Position numbers and translations under genes: made by a program
Source of the DNA: Mucilaginibacter sp. L196
GTDB taxonomy: Bacteria; Bacteroidota; Bacteroidia; Sphingobacteriales; Sphingobacteriaceae
Assembly: GCF_009765905.1 (NCBI RefSeq)
Contig: NZ_LMUO01000015.1
Span: forward strand, 402,219-466,218
Direction of reading: 5' to 3'
Length of the DNA: 64,000 nucleotides
Notes under the pieces: generated by a model
Told to the model about the DNA's origin: nothing
Databases searched by the model: none
What the model saw: only the letters and a program-made list of their open reading frames with translations
Shown here: positions 16,413-24,800 of the stretch, piece after piece
How positions within the stretch are numbered: position 1 is the stretch's first letter
Layout: every line of letters begins with the position of its first letter

Positions 16413-16447
16413 AAAAAAGCAGGAAAGCTATTGGCCCCCCTGCTTTT
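16413..16447 (-). terminator. Terminator of the APCDD1-like gene
   Basis: AAAAGCAGG and CCTGCTTTTTT (minus strand) pair around a 15-base loop and end in a T-run, 25 bases past the stop of the gene at 16472. Confidence 0.7.
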
Positions 16448-16471
16448 CCTTTCCTCATTAGGATCAAATGT

Positions 16472-17149
16472 TTATTTCTTCCTAACCATTGGGATCTGCA
16501 AATTGTCAGGGTGATTTTCTTCTTTTTCAAAGCTGCGTCCATCGACATGTTTCGCGCCCCAAAACATCAGGTCGTGATCGATATACACCAAATCGTACTC
16601 GCCGTAAATTTGTCCGTCAGTGAGGCCAAATGGTGGAAAGACTTTCGCTAAAATATTTTGGGTCTCACCTACGACCCATTTATTAAATCCCGTACTTGCG
16701 GCATGGTTCATGGCATCAGCAAAACCTTGTATTAAAGGAGTAATTTCATAAGCCTCGTCGGCTATATAATGTATTTTTTGAGCACCCGGTGCAATTGGGT
16801 GCTCACCCTGCCATTCAGTATGTCCTTTTAACACAATTTTTACTAACGGCACTTTACCATACGGATCGGCAGTATTAATCATTTCAAGCGTAAATTTTCC
16901 GTCTGCCGAATAAGTAAAAGTCCTGGTCAGATAAAACGGCTTCGTGTTACCATTAGCATCTTTTGCAATACTTGGACGAACTTCTGGCGCAATGCTCACC
17001 CACTCACCAACACTTACTTTTTTTACTTGTTCGACTGTCATAATTCTTGAGTTTTGAGTTTTAGTTTTTTCTTGCTGCGCCGAGGCGTTGTGTATAATTC
17101 CAATGGACAATAACACCATGATTGACGCTAACTTTTTTCTTTTGAGCAT
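16472..17149 (-). CDS. Exported protein with APCDD1-like domain
   Basis: A 225-residue protein with signal peptide MLKRKKLASIMVLLSIG ending NASAQQ. The body resembles the APCDDC domain of animal APCDD1: GEWVSIAPEVRPS, FYLTRTFTYSADGKFTLE, then an acidic/aromatic spacer and a GAQKIHYIADEAYEI strand, in the order known for that domain (W-S-x-EVRP, LTR-x-F, GA). In animals the domain binds lipid-modified Wnt; bacterial members are unstudied, and a lipid or hydrophobic ligand in the periplasm is a guess. The 16-base site at 17191 is shared with the HxlR gene at 14911. Confidence 0.65.
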   Translation of the reverse strand: MLKRKKLASIMVLLSIGIIHNASAQQEKTKTQNSRIMTVEQVKKVSVGEWVSIAPEVRPSIAKDANGNTKPFYLTRTFTYSADGKFTLEMINTADPYGKVPLVKIVLKGHTEWQGEHPIAPGAQKIHYIADEAYEITPLIQGFADAMNHAASTGFNKWVVGETQNILAKVFPPFGLTDGQIYGEYDLVYIDHDLMFWGAKHVDGRSFEKEENHPDNLQIPMVRKK

Positions 17150-17190
17150 GCTATCTTTTTTTAAAATAAAGATGAGGTCTTTACCCAAAT

Positions 17191-17206
17191 GATACAAGTA
17201 GTCAAT
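17191..17206. promoter_or_regulatory. Shared operator-like site, copy 2
   Basis: GATACAAGTAGTCAAT, identical to 14864-14879. It lies 42 bases upstream of the minus-strand gene at 17149, in the opposite orientation relative to its gene compared with copy 1. Confidence 0.55.
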
Positions 17207-17346
17207 ATTTTATTAGTAGGTACATAATTTCAGACTATTGATAAATTAGTTTAAATAACAACCTTTAATTATTGAAAAAAGATTCTGAATATAATCAGGA
17301 TATTAAAATCTTGAGTCTTCTTAAAATGACAAAAGGCGGTATTAGA

Positions 17347-17703
17347 TTATGCATTACGACTATTTTTAATGTCATTCATATTCTCAGCCGCCCAGGAAGT
17401 TAACGACTGCACATGAGGCAACAAAGATCTTCCCCTTTCCGAAAGGTTATATTCCACCTTAGGGGGAACTACTGGAAATATCCTCCTTTCCACCAGACCG
17501 TCATCTTCAAGTTTCCTTAGCGTTACCGCTAACATTTTATGTGATACATCTCCCAGAATCTTTTGAATTTCTGAGAAGCGCAATTTATCACATTCGCCAA
17601 GAACGGAAATAGTAAGCAAGGACCATTTGTCCCCGATCCTGCCCAATACTGTTCTTACAGGGCATTTATCGCAGTCCGAATATTTTTTAAATTTTTCTTC
17701 CAT
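17347..17703 (-). CDS. HxlR-family winged-helix regulator
   Basis: A 118-residue HxlR protein: DCDKCPVRTVLGRIGDKWSL (Cys-x-x-Cys near the N terminus), the recognition region GDVSHKMLAVTLRKLEDDGL, and wing VPPKVEYNLSERGRSL. It is divergent from the SnoaL-like gene at 17835, and an AAGGTAACTTA site lies 21-22 bases ahead of each start. An ATG three codons upstream (17712) is possible. The two Cys residues suggest a redox or electrophile sensor. Confidence 0.88.
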   Translation of the reverse strand: MEEKFKKYSDCDKCPVRTVLGRIGDKWSLLTISVLGECDKLRFSEIQKILGDVSHKMLAVTLRKLEDDGLVERRIFPVVPPKVEYNLSERGRSLLPHVQSLTSWAAENMNDIKNSRNA

Positions 17704-17724
17704 ATAAAACATTGATTATCAACT

Positions 17725-17735
17725 AAGGTAACTTA
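17725..17735. promoter_or_regulatory. HxlR operator-like direct repeat, copy 1
   Basis: AAGGTAACTTA, 22 bases ahead of the HxlR start; the same 11-mer recurs at 17804. Confidence 0.5.
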
Positions 17736-17788
17736 TAAGTTATTGACTAACAAAACGGTGCCTTCTTGCTGGGGTGCTGTTTCGCATC

Positions 17789-17814
17789 TACCTTTACTTA
17801 CCAAAGGTAACTTA
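17789..17814 (+). promoter_or_regulatory. Promoter with HxlR operator-like repeat, copy 2
   Basis: A -7-like TACCTTTA begins at 17789, with a TTG 20 bases upstream (17766-17768). The second AAGGTAACTTA (17804-17814) sits at the expected transcription start, 21 bases ahead of the SnoaL-like start. An inverted copy, AAGTTACCTT, is at 18401. Confidence 0.5.
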
Positions 17815-17834
17815 GAAACTTAATTTAACATAAA

Positions 17835-18209
17835 ATGGACAACAAACAATTAGTATTAACGGCGATAACAGATGTATTTGTTAACCGTGACATTTCAGCT
17901 TTTGACAAATATTTCGGCCCGGATTATGTTCAGCATAATCCAATCTTCCCAAACGGGACAGATGGTGTAAAGCAATCTATTCCTTCTTTGCCCCCGGATT
18001 TCAGTTACGAACCAGGGGTGATTACCGAAAGCGGTGATATTGTGATGATCCACGGGAGGTATAAGAACTTTCTCGGTAAGACAATGATCGCTGTTGATAT
18101 TTTCAGGGTTAAAAATGGTCGTCTGATTGAGCACTGGGACGTGCTGCAAGAGGAAGTGCCTGCCGAGAAATCCGCAAATGGCAATTCAATGTTCCCAATT
18201 ACTCAATAA
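17835..18209 (+). CDS. SnoaL-like (NTF2-fold) protein
   Basis: A 124-residue protein of the SnoaL/NTF2-like group: DYVQHNPIFPNGTDGVK, a typical pocket segment with His and Asn, then FSYEPGVITESGDIV and VDIFRVKNGRLIEHWDVLQ, the C-terminal strand with catalytic-type Asp and His. Members are small cone-shaped enzymes or binding proteins of hydrophobic ligands. It is divergent from the HxlR gene and shares its operator region, so it is the likely main target. A strong terminator follows. Confidence 0.85.
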   Translation: MDNKQLVLTAITDVFVNRDISAFDKYFGPDYVQHNPIFPNGTDGVKQSIPSLPPDFSYEPGVITESGDIVMIHGRYKNFLGKTMIAVDIFRVKNGRLIEHWDVLQEEVPAEKSANGNSMFPITQ

Positions 18210-18219
18210 TTTCGACATT

Positions 18220-18251
18220 AAAAGCCCGCCGCGTGTCGCGGCGGGCTTTTA
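18220..18251 (+). terminator. Rho-independent terminator
   Basis: AAAAGCCCGCCGCG and CGCGGCGGGCTTTT form a perfect 14-bp stem with a TGT/GT loop, 10 bases after the SnoaL-like stop. Confidence 0.9.
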
Positions 18252-18400
18252 ATGTTTTTATGCAATACGGAAGAAATTAGGATAGGTATTAAGGAAAACT
18301 GTCCAATAGATGTCTTTTGGGTAAAAGCCTTATTGAATTAAAAAAAAGTTAAAATCAATAGTAAACCTAATGGCGGCAAATAGTATCACCTTTTGGCCGA

Positions 18401-18410
18401 AAGTTACCTT
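18401..18410. promoter_or_regulatory. Inverted copy of the HxlR site
   Basis: AAGTTACCTT is the reverse complement of the core AAGGTAACTT found twice near 17.8 kb. It lies 132 bases upstream of the hydrolase gene at 18542, in the 332-base gene-free stretch 18210-18541. It suggests that the hydrolase belongs to the same small regulon. Confidence 0.4.
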
Positions 18411-18541
18411 TACTCAAAAGGCCTAAATTTCCAACTTTGTTCCGTAATAATTCATATAATGTTCAGCAGGCAAACGTTGCAAGCCTAATATACAGTTACA
18501 GGCCCATGATTGATTAATTCACCTCTTAAAGTATTTATTGT

Positions 18542-19372
18542 ATGAGCAAAGAAAGCAAAATAATGTTGGAGTCTGATAATATAGAAGTAGATGGTTTATC
18601 AATCCGCTTCATAAGTCATAAAAGGAATGACGGAATTCCAATTCTTTTCACGGCACCCTGGCCGGAAAGTATTTATTCGTTTTATCGTATACTTCCGCGC
18701 TTGGCAGATACTTATTCCTACGTCGCGGTAGACTTGCCCGGATACGGTCAATCGCAAAGCCGGGAAGAAGTGATGTCGCCCGAAGCAATGGGCGATTTTA
18801 TTATAACTTTATTAAAAAAACTTGGTATCAACCGGACACATGTCGTTGCTCCTGATGTTGGCACTCCGGCGGTTTTGTTTGCCGCTGCAAAAAATCCCGA
18901 GTTGTTCGAAAGTTTAGTTCTTGGCAGTGCAGCAACAAGGGTGGATTTGGCTGGTGGTATATTAAAAGATGCGATAAACTCACCAAAGGGTGCATTCGCC
19001 GACGTTGGTGCAGAGGCAATAAAGGACTACCTGATCCATGCTGCGCAACTGACGCCGGGAGATATCATTGAAGACTTTCGGAAAGGATCTTCAGGCCGTC
19101 GGTTTGAGGAAGCCGTACAATATGTAAGGGCGTATAAAACTGACTTGCCAAAACTGGAGGTTCTGCTGGCGAAAATTGAAAGCCCGGTCCTGATTCTGGC
19201 TGGTAAAAATGATCCGATTGTTCCGCCTTCAAACGGGCAATTTTTATCAGAAAAACTTATCCGCAGTCGCTATGTATTGCTTGACGCATACCATAGAGTC
19301 TGGGAGGAAGCTTTTAGTTCATACACAGATGAGCTTGTTTCCTGGCTTGCAGGTGGATATCGCTCGATCTGA
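18542..19372 (+). CDS. Alpha/beta-hydrolase with Asp nucleophile (epoxide hydrolase/dehalogenase-like)
   Basis: A 276-residue alpha/beta-hydrolase. The elbow reads APDVGTPA, with Asp where lipases have Ser, as in epoxide hydrolases and haloalkane dehalogenases. The acid region is AGKNDPIVPPSN, and the His is in LDAYHRVWEE. It begins MSKESKIMLESDNIEV and has no signal peptide. It may open epoxides or remove halides or other groups via an ester intermediate. It is downstream of the SnoaL/HxlR pair with an inverted operator-like copy in between, pointing to joint control. Confidence 0.82.
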   Translation: MSKESKIMLESDNIEVDGLSIRFISHKRNDGIPILFTAPWPESIYSFYRILPRLADTYSYVAVDLPGYGQSQSREEVMSPEAMGDFIITLLKKLGINRTHVVAPDVGTPAVLFAAAKNPELFESLVLGSAATRVDLAGGILKDAINSPKGAFADVGAEAIKDYLIHAAQLTPGDIIEDFRKGSSGRRFEEAVQYVRAYKTDLPKLEVLLAKIESPVLILAGKNDPIVPPSNGQFLSEKLIRSRYVLLDAYHRVWEEAFSSYTDELVSWLAGGYRSI

Positions 19373-19412
19373 GTTCGTTTTTTAACACATGGTAAAGGCA
19401 AGATAGCCGTTT

Positions 19413-19448
19413 AAAGATTCCCCACAGCTTTGCTGCAGGGGAATCTTT
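19413..19448 (+). terminator. Hairpin terminator
   Basis: AAAGATTCCCC and GGGGAATCTTT pair perfectly around a partly paired CAGC/GCTG inner stem, 40 bases after the hydrolase stop; the T-run is short. Confidence 0.65.
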
Positions 19449-19640
19449 ACGTTTTACCTAATAATCTTAGGATCGTGCCGCCGACCAAGCGACGATCTTT
19501 TAATACATCAGCCTGCATTATAATGATACCGTTAACGTTGCTATGTCCGTAATAGATTAATCAATTGTCAAAATAATATTATAACCCCATTTCAAATAAT
19601 GTTCCGTATGAAGAAAACACCCTGAACCTAACCATTTATT

Positions 19641-20291
19641 ATGAAAACCAAAGAACCACTTCATACTATTAAAAATAAAGACCTCACCAAAAAGAAATTG
19701 GTATGGGCTGTTGGTGAAATTATCAAAATTGAGGGTTTTGCTTCGCTGAAAAGCGCCAGCAAAGTTGCAAGATTCGCCGGAGTAGACAGGAAGCTGATCG
19801 GCCGCTATTTTGGCGGACTCAACCAGCTGATAGAAGCTTATGTCGTTGAAAATGATTACTGGCTCTTATTTACAGACAAAATAAATGACCTGCTAAAATC
19901 GAATAATTACCCAGGAAGTAAAGAGTTAATTACCTCTATACTTCAAAATCAATACACTTTTTTTTTATCTGATAAAGATATGCAAAGATTGATTCTTTGG
20001 GAGTTAACAACAGATAGTCCGCTAATGAAAAGCATCCATAATGCAAGGGAAAGCATGGGACAAAAGTTACTCGAAACAACGGATGAACACTTTAAAGGCT
20101 CGAAAGTAAATTTTCGGGCCATTGGTGCACTACTGGTTGGAGGTATTTATTATACAGTTTTGCATACCATATATAATGGCGGTAAATTTAGCGATTTGGA
20201 TGTCACTTCTAACGAGGGCCAGGAACAAATATTAAATGCTATAGAACAAATTGTCGGATGGGCTTATAACGAAGCTGAAAAACCTGAATAA
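19641..20291 (+). CDS. TetR-like transcriptional regulator
   Basis: A 216-residue protein with a TetR-type N-terminal helix-turn-helix (KKLVWAVGEIIKIEGFASL, then ASKVARFAGVDRKLIGRYFG) and an all-helical C-terminal domain. The HTH departs somewhat from the family (RKLIGRYFGG in place of xxxxYYHF), which is common in Bacteroidetes. It stands alone, and no operator-like dyad was seen near it. Its target is unknown. Confidence 0.82.
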   Translation: MKTKEPLHTIKNKDLTKKKLVWAVGEIIKIEGFASLKSASKVARFAGVDRKLIGRYFGGLNQLIEAYVVENDYWLLFTDKINDLLKSNNYPGSKELITSILQNQYTFFLSDKDMQRLILWELTTDSPLMKSIHNARESMGQKLLETTDEHFKGSKVNFRAIGALLVGGIYYTVLHTIYNGGKFSDLDVTSNEGQEQILNAIEQIVGWAYNEAEKPE

Positions 20292-20313
20292 TTCTAATGA
20301 GCGTAGTAATTAA

Positions 20314-20583
20314 CTAAGATTGTTTTGGCAAGGTAATTTCGATACAGACCGCAAATAAAAGTTCGGCAGGATCGGCCTCTATGGCTAAAGCGATAAGAAA
20401 TAACTCATCAACACGCAACTGCGATTTTGGGTTGATCGATAATTGGCTTAATCTATAAGCACTCAATCCCGTCTTCCTGGCAACATCCGCCTTATTAATT
20501 GATTTTTTAGCTAAATAAAGTCCTAATTTTGTTAGTGTTTCCTTGTGCAAATCTGTATTTTTCTTAAAAATAAACTTGCACAA
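20314..20583 (-). CDS. XRE-type helix-turn-helix protein
   Basis: About 89 residues with an XRE-type motif: LGLYLAKKSINKADVARKTG, LSAYRLSQLSINPKSQL, then VDELFLIALAIEADPAELL. No ATG opens this frame; the TTG at 20583 is the most likely start. It is divergent from the small gene at 20687, whose promoter it may control. Confidence 0.75.
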   Translation of the reverse strand: MCKFIFKKNTDLHKETLTKLGLYLAKKSINKADVARKTGLSAYRLSQLSINPKSQLRVDELFLIALAIEADPAELLFAVCIEITLPKQS

Positions 20584-20686
20584 CTGTCGCTTATAATATA
20601 AGTTTAAATGATTGTTTATTCTCTATTTTAATAGAGAAAGTCTCTATACTTGTAATAAATTAACAGTTTTTATTAAGAAAAGTAAA

Positions 20687-20938
20687 ATGGAAGCGAAATT
20701 ACCAGATGACGAATCACCGGATTTTAGCACACTGTCCGGCATTATGGAATATTTTAACAAAGTACCTTTTGAAACTTTTAAAAAGGTATTGACGGAGTGG
20801 TTTCTAAAGGAGTTACCCGATAAGCGCCCCGACTTAATAAATCCTAATGGCAACGCTAATCTGCCGCCGTCCATTGCTAATTTAATTGATGGAGTTTTTA
20901 AGCTGGCCGAGGAAAAAGATCTATCTAAGTTAAATTAA
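20687..20938 (+). CDS. Small protein of unknown function
   Basis: An 83-residue acidic protein starting MEAKLPDDESPDFSTL, without signal peptide or membrane segment, ending in a helix KLAEEKDLSKLN. I do not recognise it. It is divergent from the XRE gene at 20314 and converges on the XRE gene at 20967, so the three may be a small regulatory module, such as a phage-repressor or toxin-antitoxin remnant. An upstream in-frame start (20612) would add 25 residues of different character. Confidence 0.6.
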   Translation: MEAKLPDDESPDFSTLSGIMEYFNKVPFETFKKVLTEWFLKELPDKRPDLINPNGNANLPPSIANLIDGVFKLAEEKDLSKLN

Positions 20939-20966
20939 TTTGTTTTCATATAGCAGGTATAGCGGT

Positions 20967-21245
20967 TTACTTGCCTTTTATTTTTTCATAAAGATCCTTA
21001 ACCTCTTCGTCTTTAAGATTACTAAAGTCATACAATTCATCTATACTTTTAAGACCCAAGACTTTTGCCAAATCTTGGACAATGTCAGCTCTTGGATTTG
21101 CTCCTTCATTTTCATAACGATTAATAAATTGCTTATCCTTATTCAATTCTGCCGCTAAACTTGCTTGGTCAATTTTCTTAATAATTCGTAATTCTTTGAT
21201 ACGTAATCCGAATTTTATTCTGAACAGCAAGGTTTCATCTTTCAT
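20967..21245 (-). CDS. XRE-family transcriptional regulator
   Basis: A 92-residue protein with a canonical XRE motif: LRIKELRIIKKIDQASLAAE, NKDKQFINRYENEGANP, then VQDLAKVLGLKSIDELYDF and a charged tail. It starts at the ATG whose complement is 21243-21245. It sits next to, and reads away from, the promoter of the candidate structured RNA at 21313, so it could regulate it. Confidence 0.85.
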   Translation of the reverse strand: MKDETLLFRIKFGLRIKELRIIKKIDQASLAAELNKDKQFINRYENEGANPRADIVQDLAKVLGLKSIDELYDFSNLKDEEVKDLYEKIKGK

Positions 21246-21286
21246 TCAGCGAAACTCTACGAGATTTAAATTTTTTGGTCAACAAA

Positions 21287-21320
21287 TTTGTTTACTTTAG
21301 ATTTTAATTTTGTATATTTG
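21287..21320 (+). promoter_or_regulatory. Bacteroidetes promoter ahead of the structured RNA
   Basis: TTTG at 21287-21290, a 22-base spacer and TATATTTG at 21313-21320, an exact TAnnTTTG match. Transcription would start near 21327. No protein gene follows for almost 500 bases. Confidence 0.65.
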
Positions 21321-21326
21321 AGTTTA

Positions 21327-21527
21327 AAGTAAGTCAGTATAAATAAGAGTCTTGCAACTCTATTCTCAGGCCGTTGATGCAAGACAGCAGATTTATACCC
21401 ATTTCTTATTTGAATGCGCTATATTAGCGTATTAAGTAAGAGTGGGTTTCTGCTGTAAATCCGTGTCAACATAAGGCCTGAGAACCAAATGGAGTAGCGG
21501 TATGCAGAAACCCACTTTTGTGTTTTT
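21327..21527 (+). ncRNA. Candidate structured RNA with two exclusive folds
   Basis: A long rod can be drawn. TTCTCAGGCC (21363) pairs with GGCCTGAGAA (21475), GTTGA with TCAAC, CAGCAGA (21385) with TCTGCTG (21449), ACCCA with TGGGT, and AATGCGCTA (21413) with TAGCGTATT (21425). This leaves a central bubble at 21378-21384 and 21456-21465, a shape like 6S RNA. A competing fold pairs GTGGGTTTCTGC (21442) with GCAGAAACCCAC (21504) over 12 bp, followed by a T-rich run, as in a terminator. GTCTTGCA (21349) can also pair with the bubble strand TGCAAGAC (21378). The exact ends are estimated from the promoter and the T-run. I cannot assign a known RNA family. Confidence 0.55.
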
Positions 21528-21701
21528 ACTCACCGACAAGACTCGTATTTCAAACGAGCATGGGCAAAATACCGCGAACAACAATCTTTTTCCTTCGAAT
21601 TCCATTTCTAAAAGTGGTGTTTGGCCATGCTTATTCCAATAATTTTTACTCAACTAAACTTCTCTTCAAAAACCTTATTAAGGCTCCGGTTTAAATTCTT
21701 G

Positions 21702-21750
21702 AAACGGCAGCCTTGGTCAGTTAATAGTTAATTAAGGCTGCCGTTTTTTT
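21702..21750 (+). terminator. Rho-independent terminator/attenuator ahead of susC
   Basis: AAACGGCAGCCTT and AAGGCTGCCGTTT form a perfect 13-bp stem followed by a T-run, 56 bases before the susC start. It either ends transcription from 21313 or attenuates susC. The rest of the gene-free stretch 21246-21805 shows no further gene that I can support. Confidence 0.8.
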
Positions 21751-21805
21751 CTCTCCGTATTCATTTACGGTAGCATATAATCACAAACTCATTAACTGAA
21801 TATAC

Positions 21806-24800
21806 ATGAAAAAAACTATACTTTTTATAGTACTGGCTACGCTTTGCTTAAATTTTCGAGCACAGGCGCAAAATACCATCCACCTTACGGGCCACATCAT
21901 TGACTCTGCGAATAATAAACCCTTGCAAGGAGCTACCATTAAGATTAAGGCTACGCAATTATCAGTTTCAACCGACGAAAACGGAAACTTTTCGATTAAC
22001 GCTGAAAAAAAGCCGGGAAAATTAATTGTCAGCTTTATAGGCTATAAACCGATTGAGGTCACTTTTTCTGTGACGAATTCTGGCCCATTTTTTATCGCCC
22101 TGGGTGGAGATTATAGCGCGCTTAAAGAAGTCAGTGTTGTTTCGACTGGCTATCAAACTATTCCAAAAGAAAGGGCTACTGGATCATTCGCTCAACCAAT
22201 AACGGAAATGTATGATGCCAGAGTATCTACTGATGTTGTCTCAAAATTAGATGGAATAACCAGCGGGTTATTCTTCAATCGAAATACAAATACTACGCAG
22301 ACAGGTCAGTTAGATATCAGTATAAGGGGGCGTAGCACAATATTCGCCAACGACCAGCCATTGATTGTAGTTGACAATTTCCCCTATAGCGGTGACATTG
22401 GTAATTTAAATCCGAATGATGTTGCAAGCATTACAGTCTTGAAGGACGCTGCCGCTGCGTCAATATGGGGAGTAAGAGCAGGCAATGGTGTCATTGTAAT
22501 TACTACGAAGAAGGGCAAATTGAATCAACCCTTAAAGGTCACTTTAAATTCAAATGTTACGGTCATCCAAAAACCTGATATAAAATACAATCCAAATTAT
22601 ACGAGCTCTTCGGACTATATTAACGTAGAGGAATTCTTGTTTAAGAATGGATATTATGATGGAAACCTGACGAACAACACAAATTATCCATTTGTCTCAC
22701 CCGTGGTTAACATTTTGGCCCAACAAAGGGCCGGAAATATATCTTCTACAGATGTGACCAATCAGATAAATAACCTAAGTAATAACAATTTATTAAATGA
22801 TATTTCCAAATATCTTTACCAAAATGCTGTTAATCAACAATATTCGGTTAACCTGAATGGTGGCGATGAAAAAACCACGTACTTCTTTTCCGCTGGTTAT
22901 GATAATAATCTTCAAAGCCCAAAAGATAACAATTATGATCGTTTAACCCTAAACTCAAATCTTGTTTTTACGCCGGTAAAAAATCTTCAATTATCTATTG
23001 GTATTAATTACATTCAATCGAATACTAAGACTGATAATACAATTTCCAATGTCCTATCGGGCAATATTTATCCTTATGCGCAGCTGGCCGATGCAAAAGG
23101 AAATCCTCAACAAGTTAATACACTGTTCCGTCCGGGTTTTATTCAGTCAGCCCAGTCTTTAGGGTACCTCGACTGGTCGTATTCTCCTTTAAAAGATCTC
23201 GGTCTTGATAATAACACTACAAAATATGGAGATATACGAATTTCACCGGGAATTAGGTACAACATATTGAAAGGGCTCAGTGTAGAGGGAAAATATCAAT
23301 ATGAACAATACACCAGCAATTACAGAGACTACGAAAGTGAGCAAACCTTTTATACAAGAAACCTTATAAACGAGTATTCCAATGTGGACAATAATGGCAA
23401 TGTAGATGGTTATAACATTCCATTAGGCGGAATATTAAATCAATCACTTACAACGGTAACAGCCTACAATATTAGAGGCCAACTTAGCTACAACCAAACC
23501 TGGCATAGGAATTCAGTCAATGCTATCGCGGGAATAGAGCAAAGTCAAACCAAAACCGATGGAAATTCTGACGGAACTTTGTACGGTTATAATGATGGTA
23601 CAGGTAACTACAGTAATGTTGATTTGCTTACAACGTTCGCGCTAAACCCGCAAACTGGTTATGCCAACATTCCTACTAATGCAGCTGAAACAGGGCTTAT
23701 TAATAGAGTTCGTTCTTATTTTGGAAATGCAGCTTATACGTATGATAATAAATATACTTTTTCAGCAAGTGGACGAATTGATGGTTCTAACTACTTTGGA
23801 GTCTCGACAAATTTAAAATCTGTACCACTTTGGTCAACAGGATTAAAGTGGGCAATTGACAAGGAACCTTTTTATCGAATTGATTGGATTCCGGTTTTAC
23901 GTTTACGAGCAACATACGGCTATAATGGAAATCTCAACCAAAATATAACCGGCATAACAACATTTATGTACAGGCCGGTAAATAGTTCATATACGGGGCT
24001 CACACAAGCGTATGTAGCTAATATCGGTGATCCGGAATTAACATGGGAGAAAGCGGGGATTGGAAATTTAGGTCTCGATTTTGCCCTAAAAAACAACATC
24101 TTAAGTGGAAGCCTCGAATATTTCAAGAAAAATGGTGAAGATATAATTGGAAACGAATCAGTCCCTCCAAGCACCGGCCTAACAACTTTTGCAGGCAACT
24201 ATGCCAGCATGAAAGGAAATGGATTTGATATTCAGCTTACTTCCAAAAATATTGATAAAGGGGTAAAATGGTTTACTACATTATTGTTTAGTCACGCGAC
24301 CGATAAAGTGACCCAATATAACGCCCCTATTATTCCTTCTGCATTAACAACAGCGGATGGTGCAGGTGGTTCAACTTATCCAGTCATCGGCTACCCTGTA
24401 TACGGCGAATGGAGTTACCGTTGGGCTGGCTTAGATCCCACCAACGGTGACCCGCAGGGCTATATTAACGGAAAAATCAGTAAAGATTATTCCTCTTTAA
24501 CCAACCCCGTTTCCCAAAGTGACTTGGTATACAGCGGCCCGGCAAGACCTCAGTATTACGGGGGAGTTAATAACAGAATTAAATATAAAAACTTATCCCT
24601 TGATTTTAATTTAAGCTATAAGTTCGATTATTATTTCAGAAGAAGTTCACTTAATTATTCAACCTTATTTAACAGTTGGTTAGGCGGAAACAAAGAATTC
24701 GCACAAAGATGGCAAAAACCAGGGGATGAAAAAGTGACCAACGTTCCTTCGATGGTTTATCCGGACTACCCAAGCCGGGATCAGTTCTATCAATATTCCA

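Noticed and set aside
20314-21245. Toxin-antitoxin system made of the two XRE genes and the gene between
   Set aside because: The middle protein shows no toxin motif and the gene directions do not form a bicistronic pair; kept as regulators and an unknown protein.
21432-21653. A 73-codon minus-strand frame and a 47-codon plus-strand frame in the susC upstream region
   Set aside because: They lie over the helices of the candidate RNA and resemble no protein fold; the sequence pattern is explained by RNA pairing.
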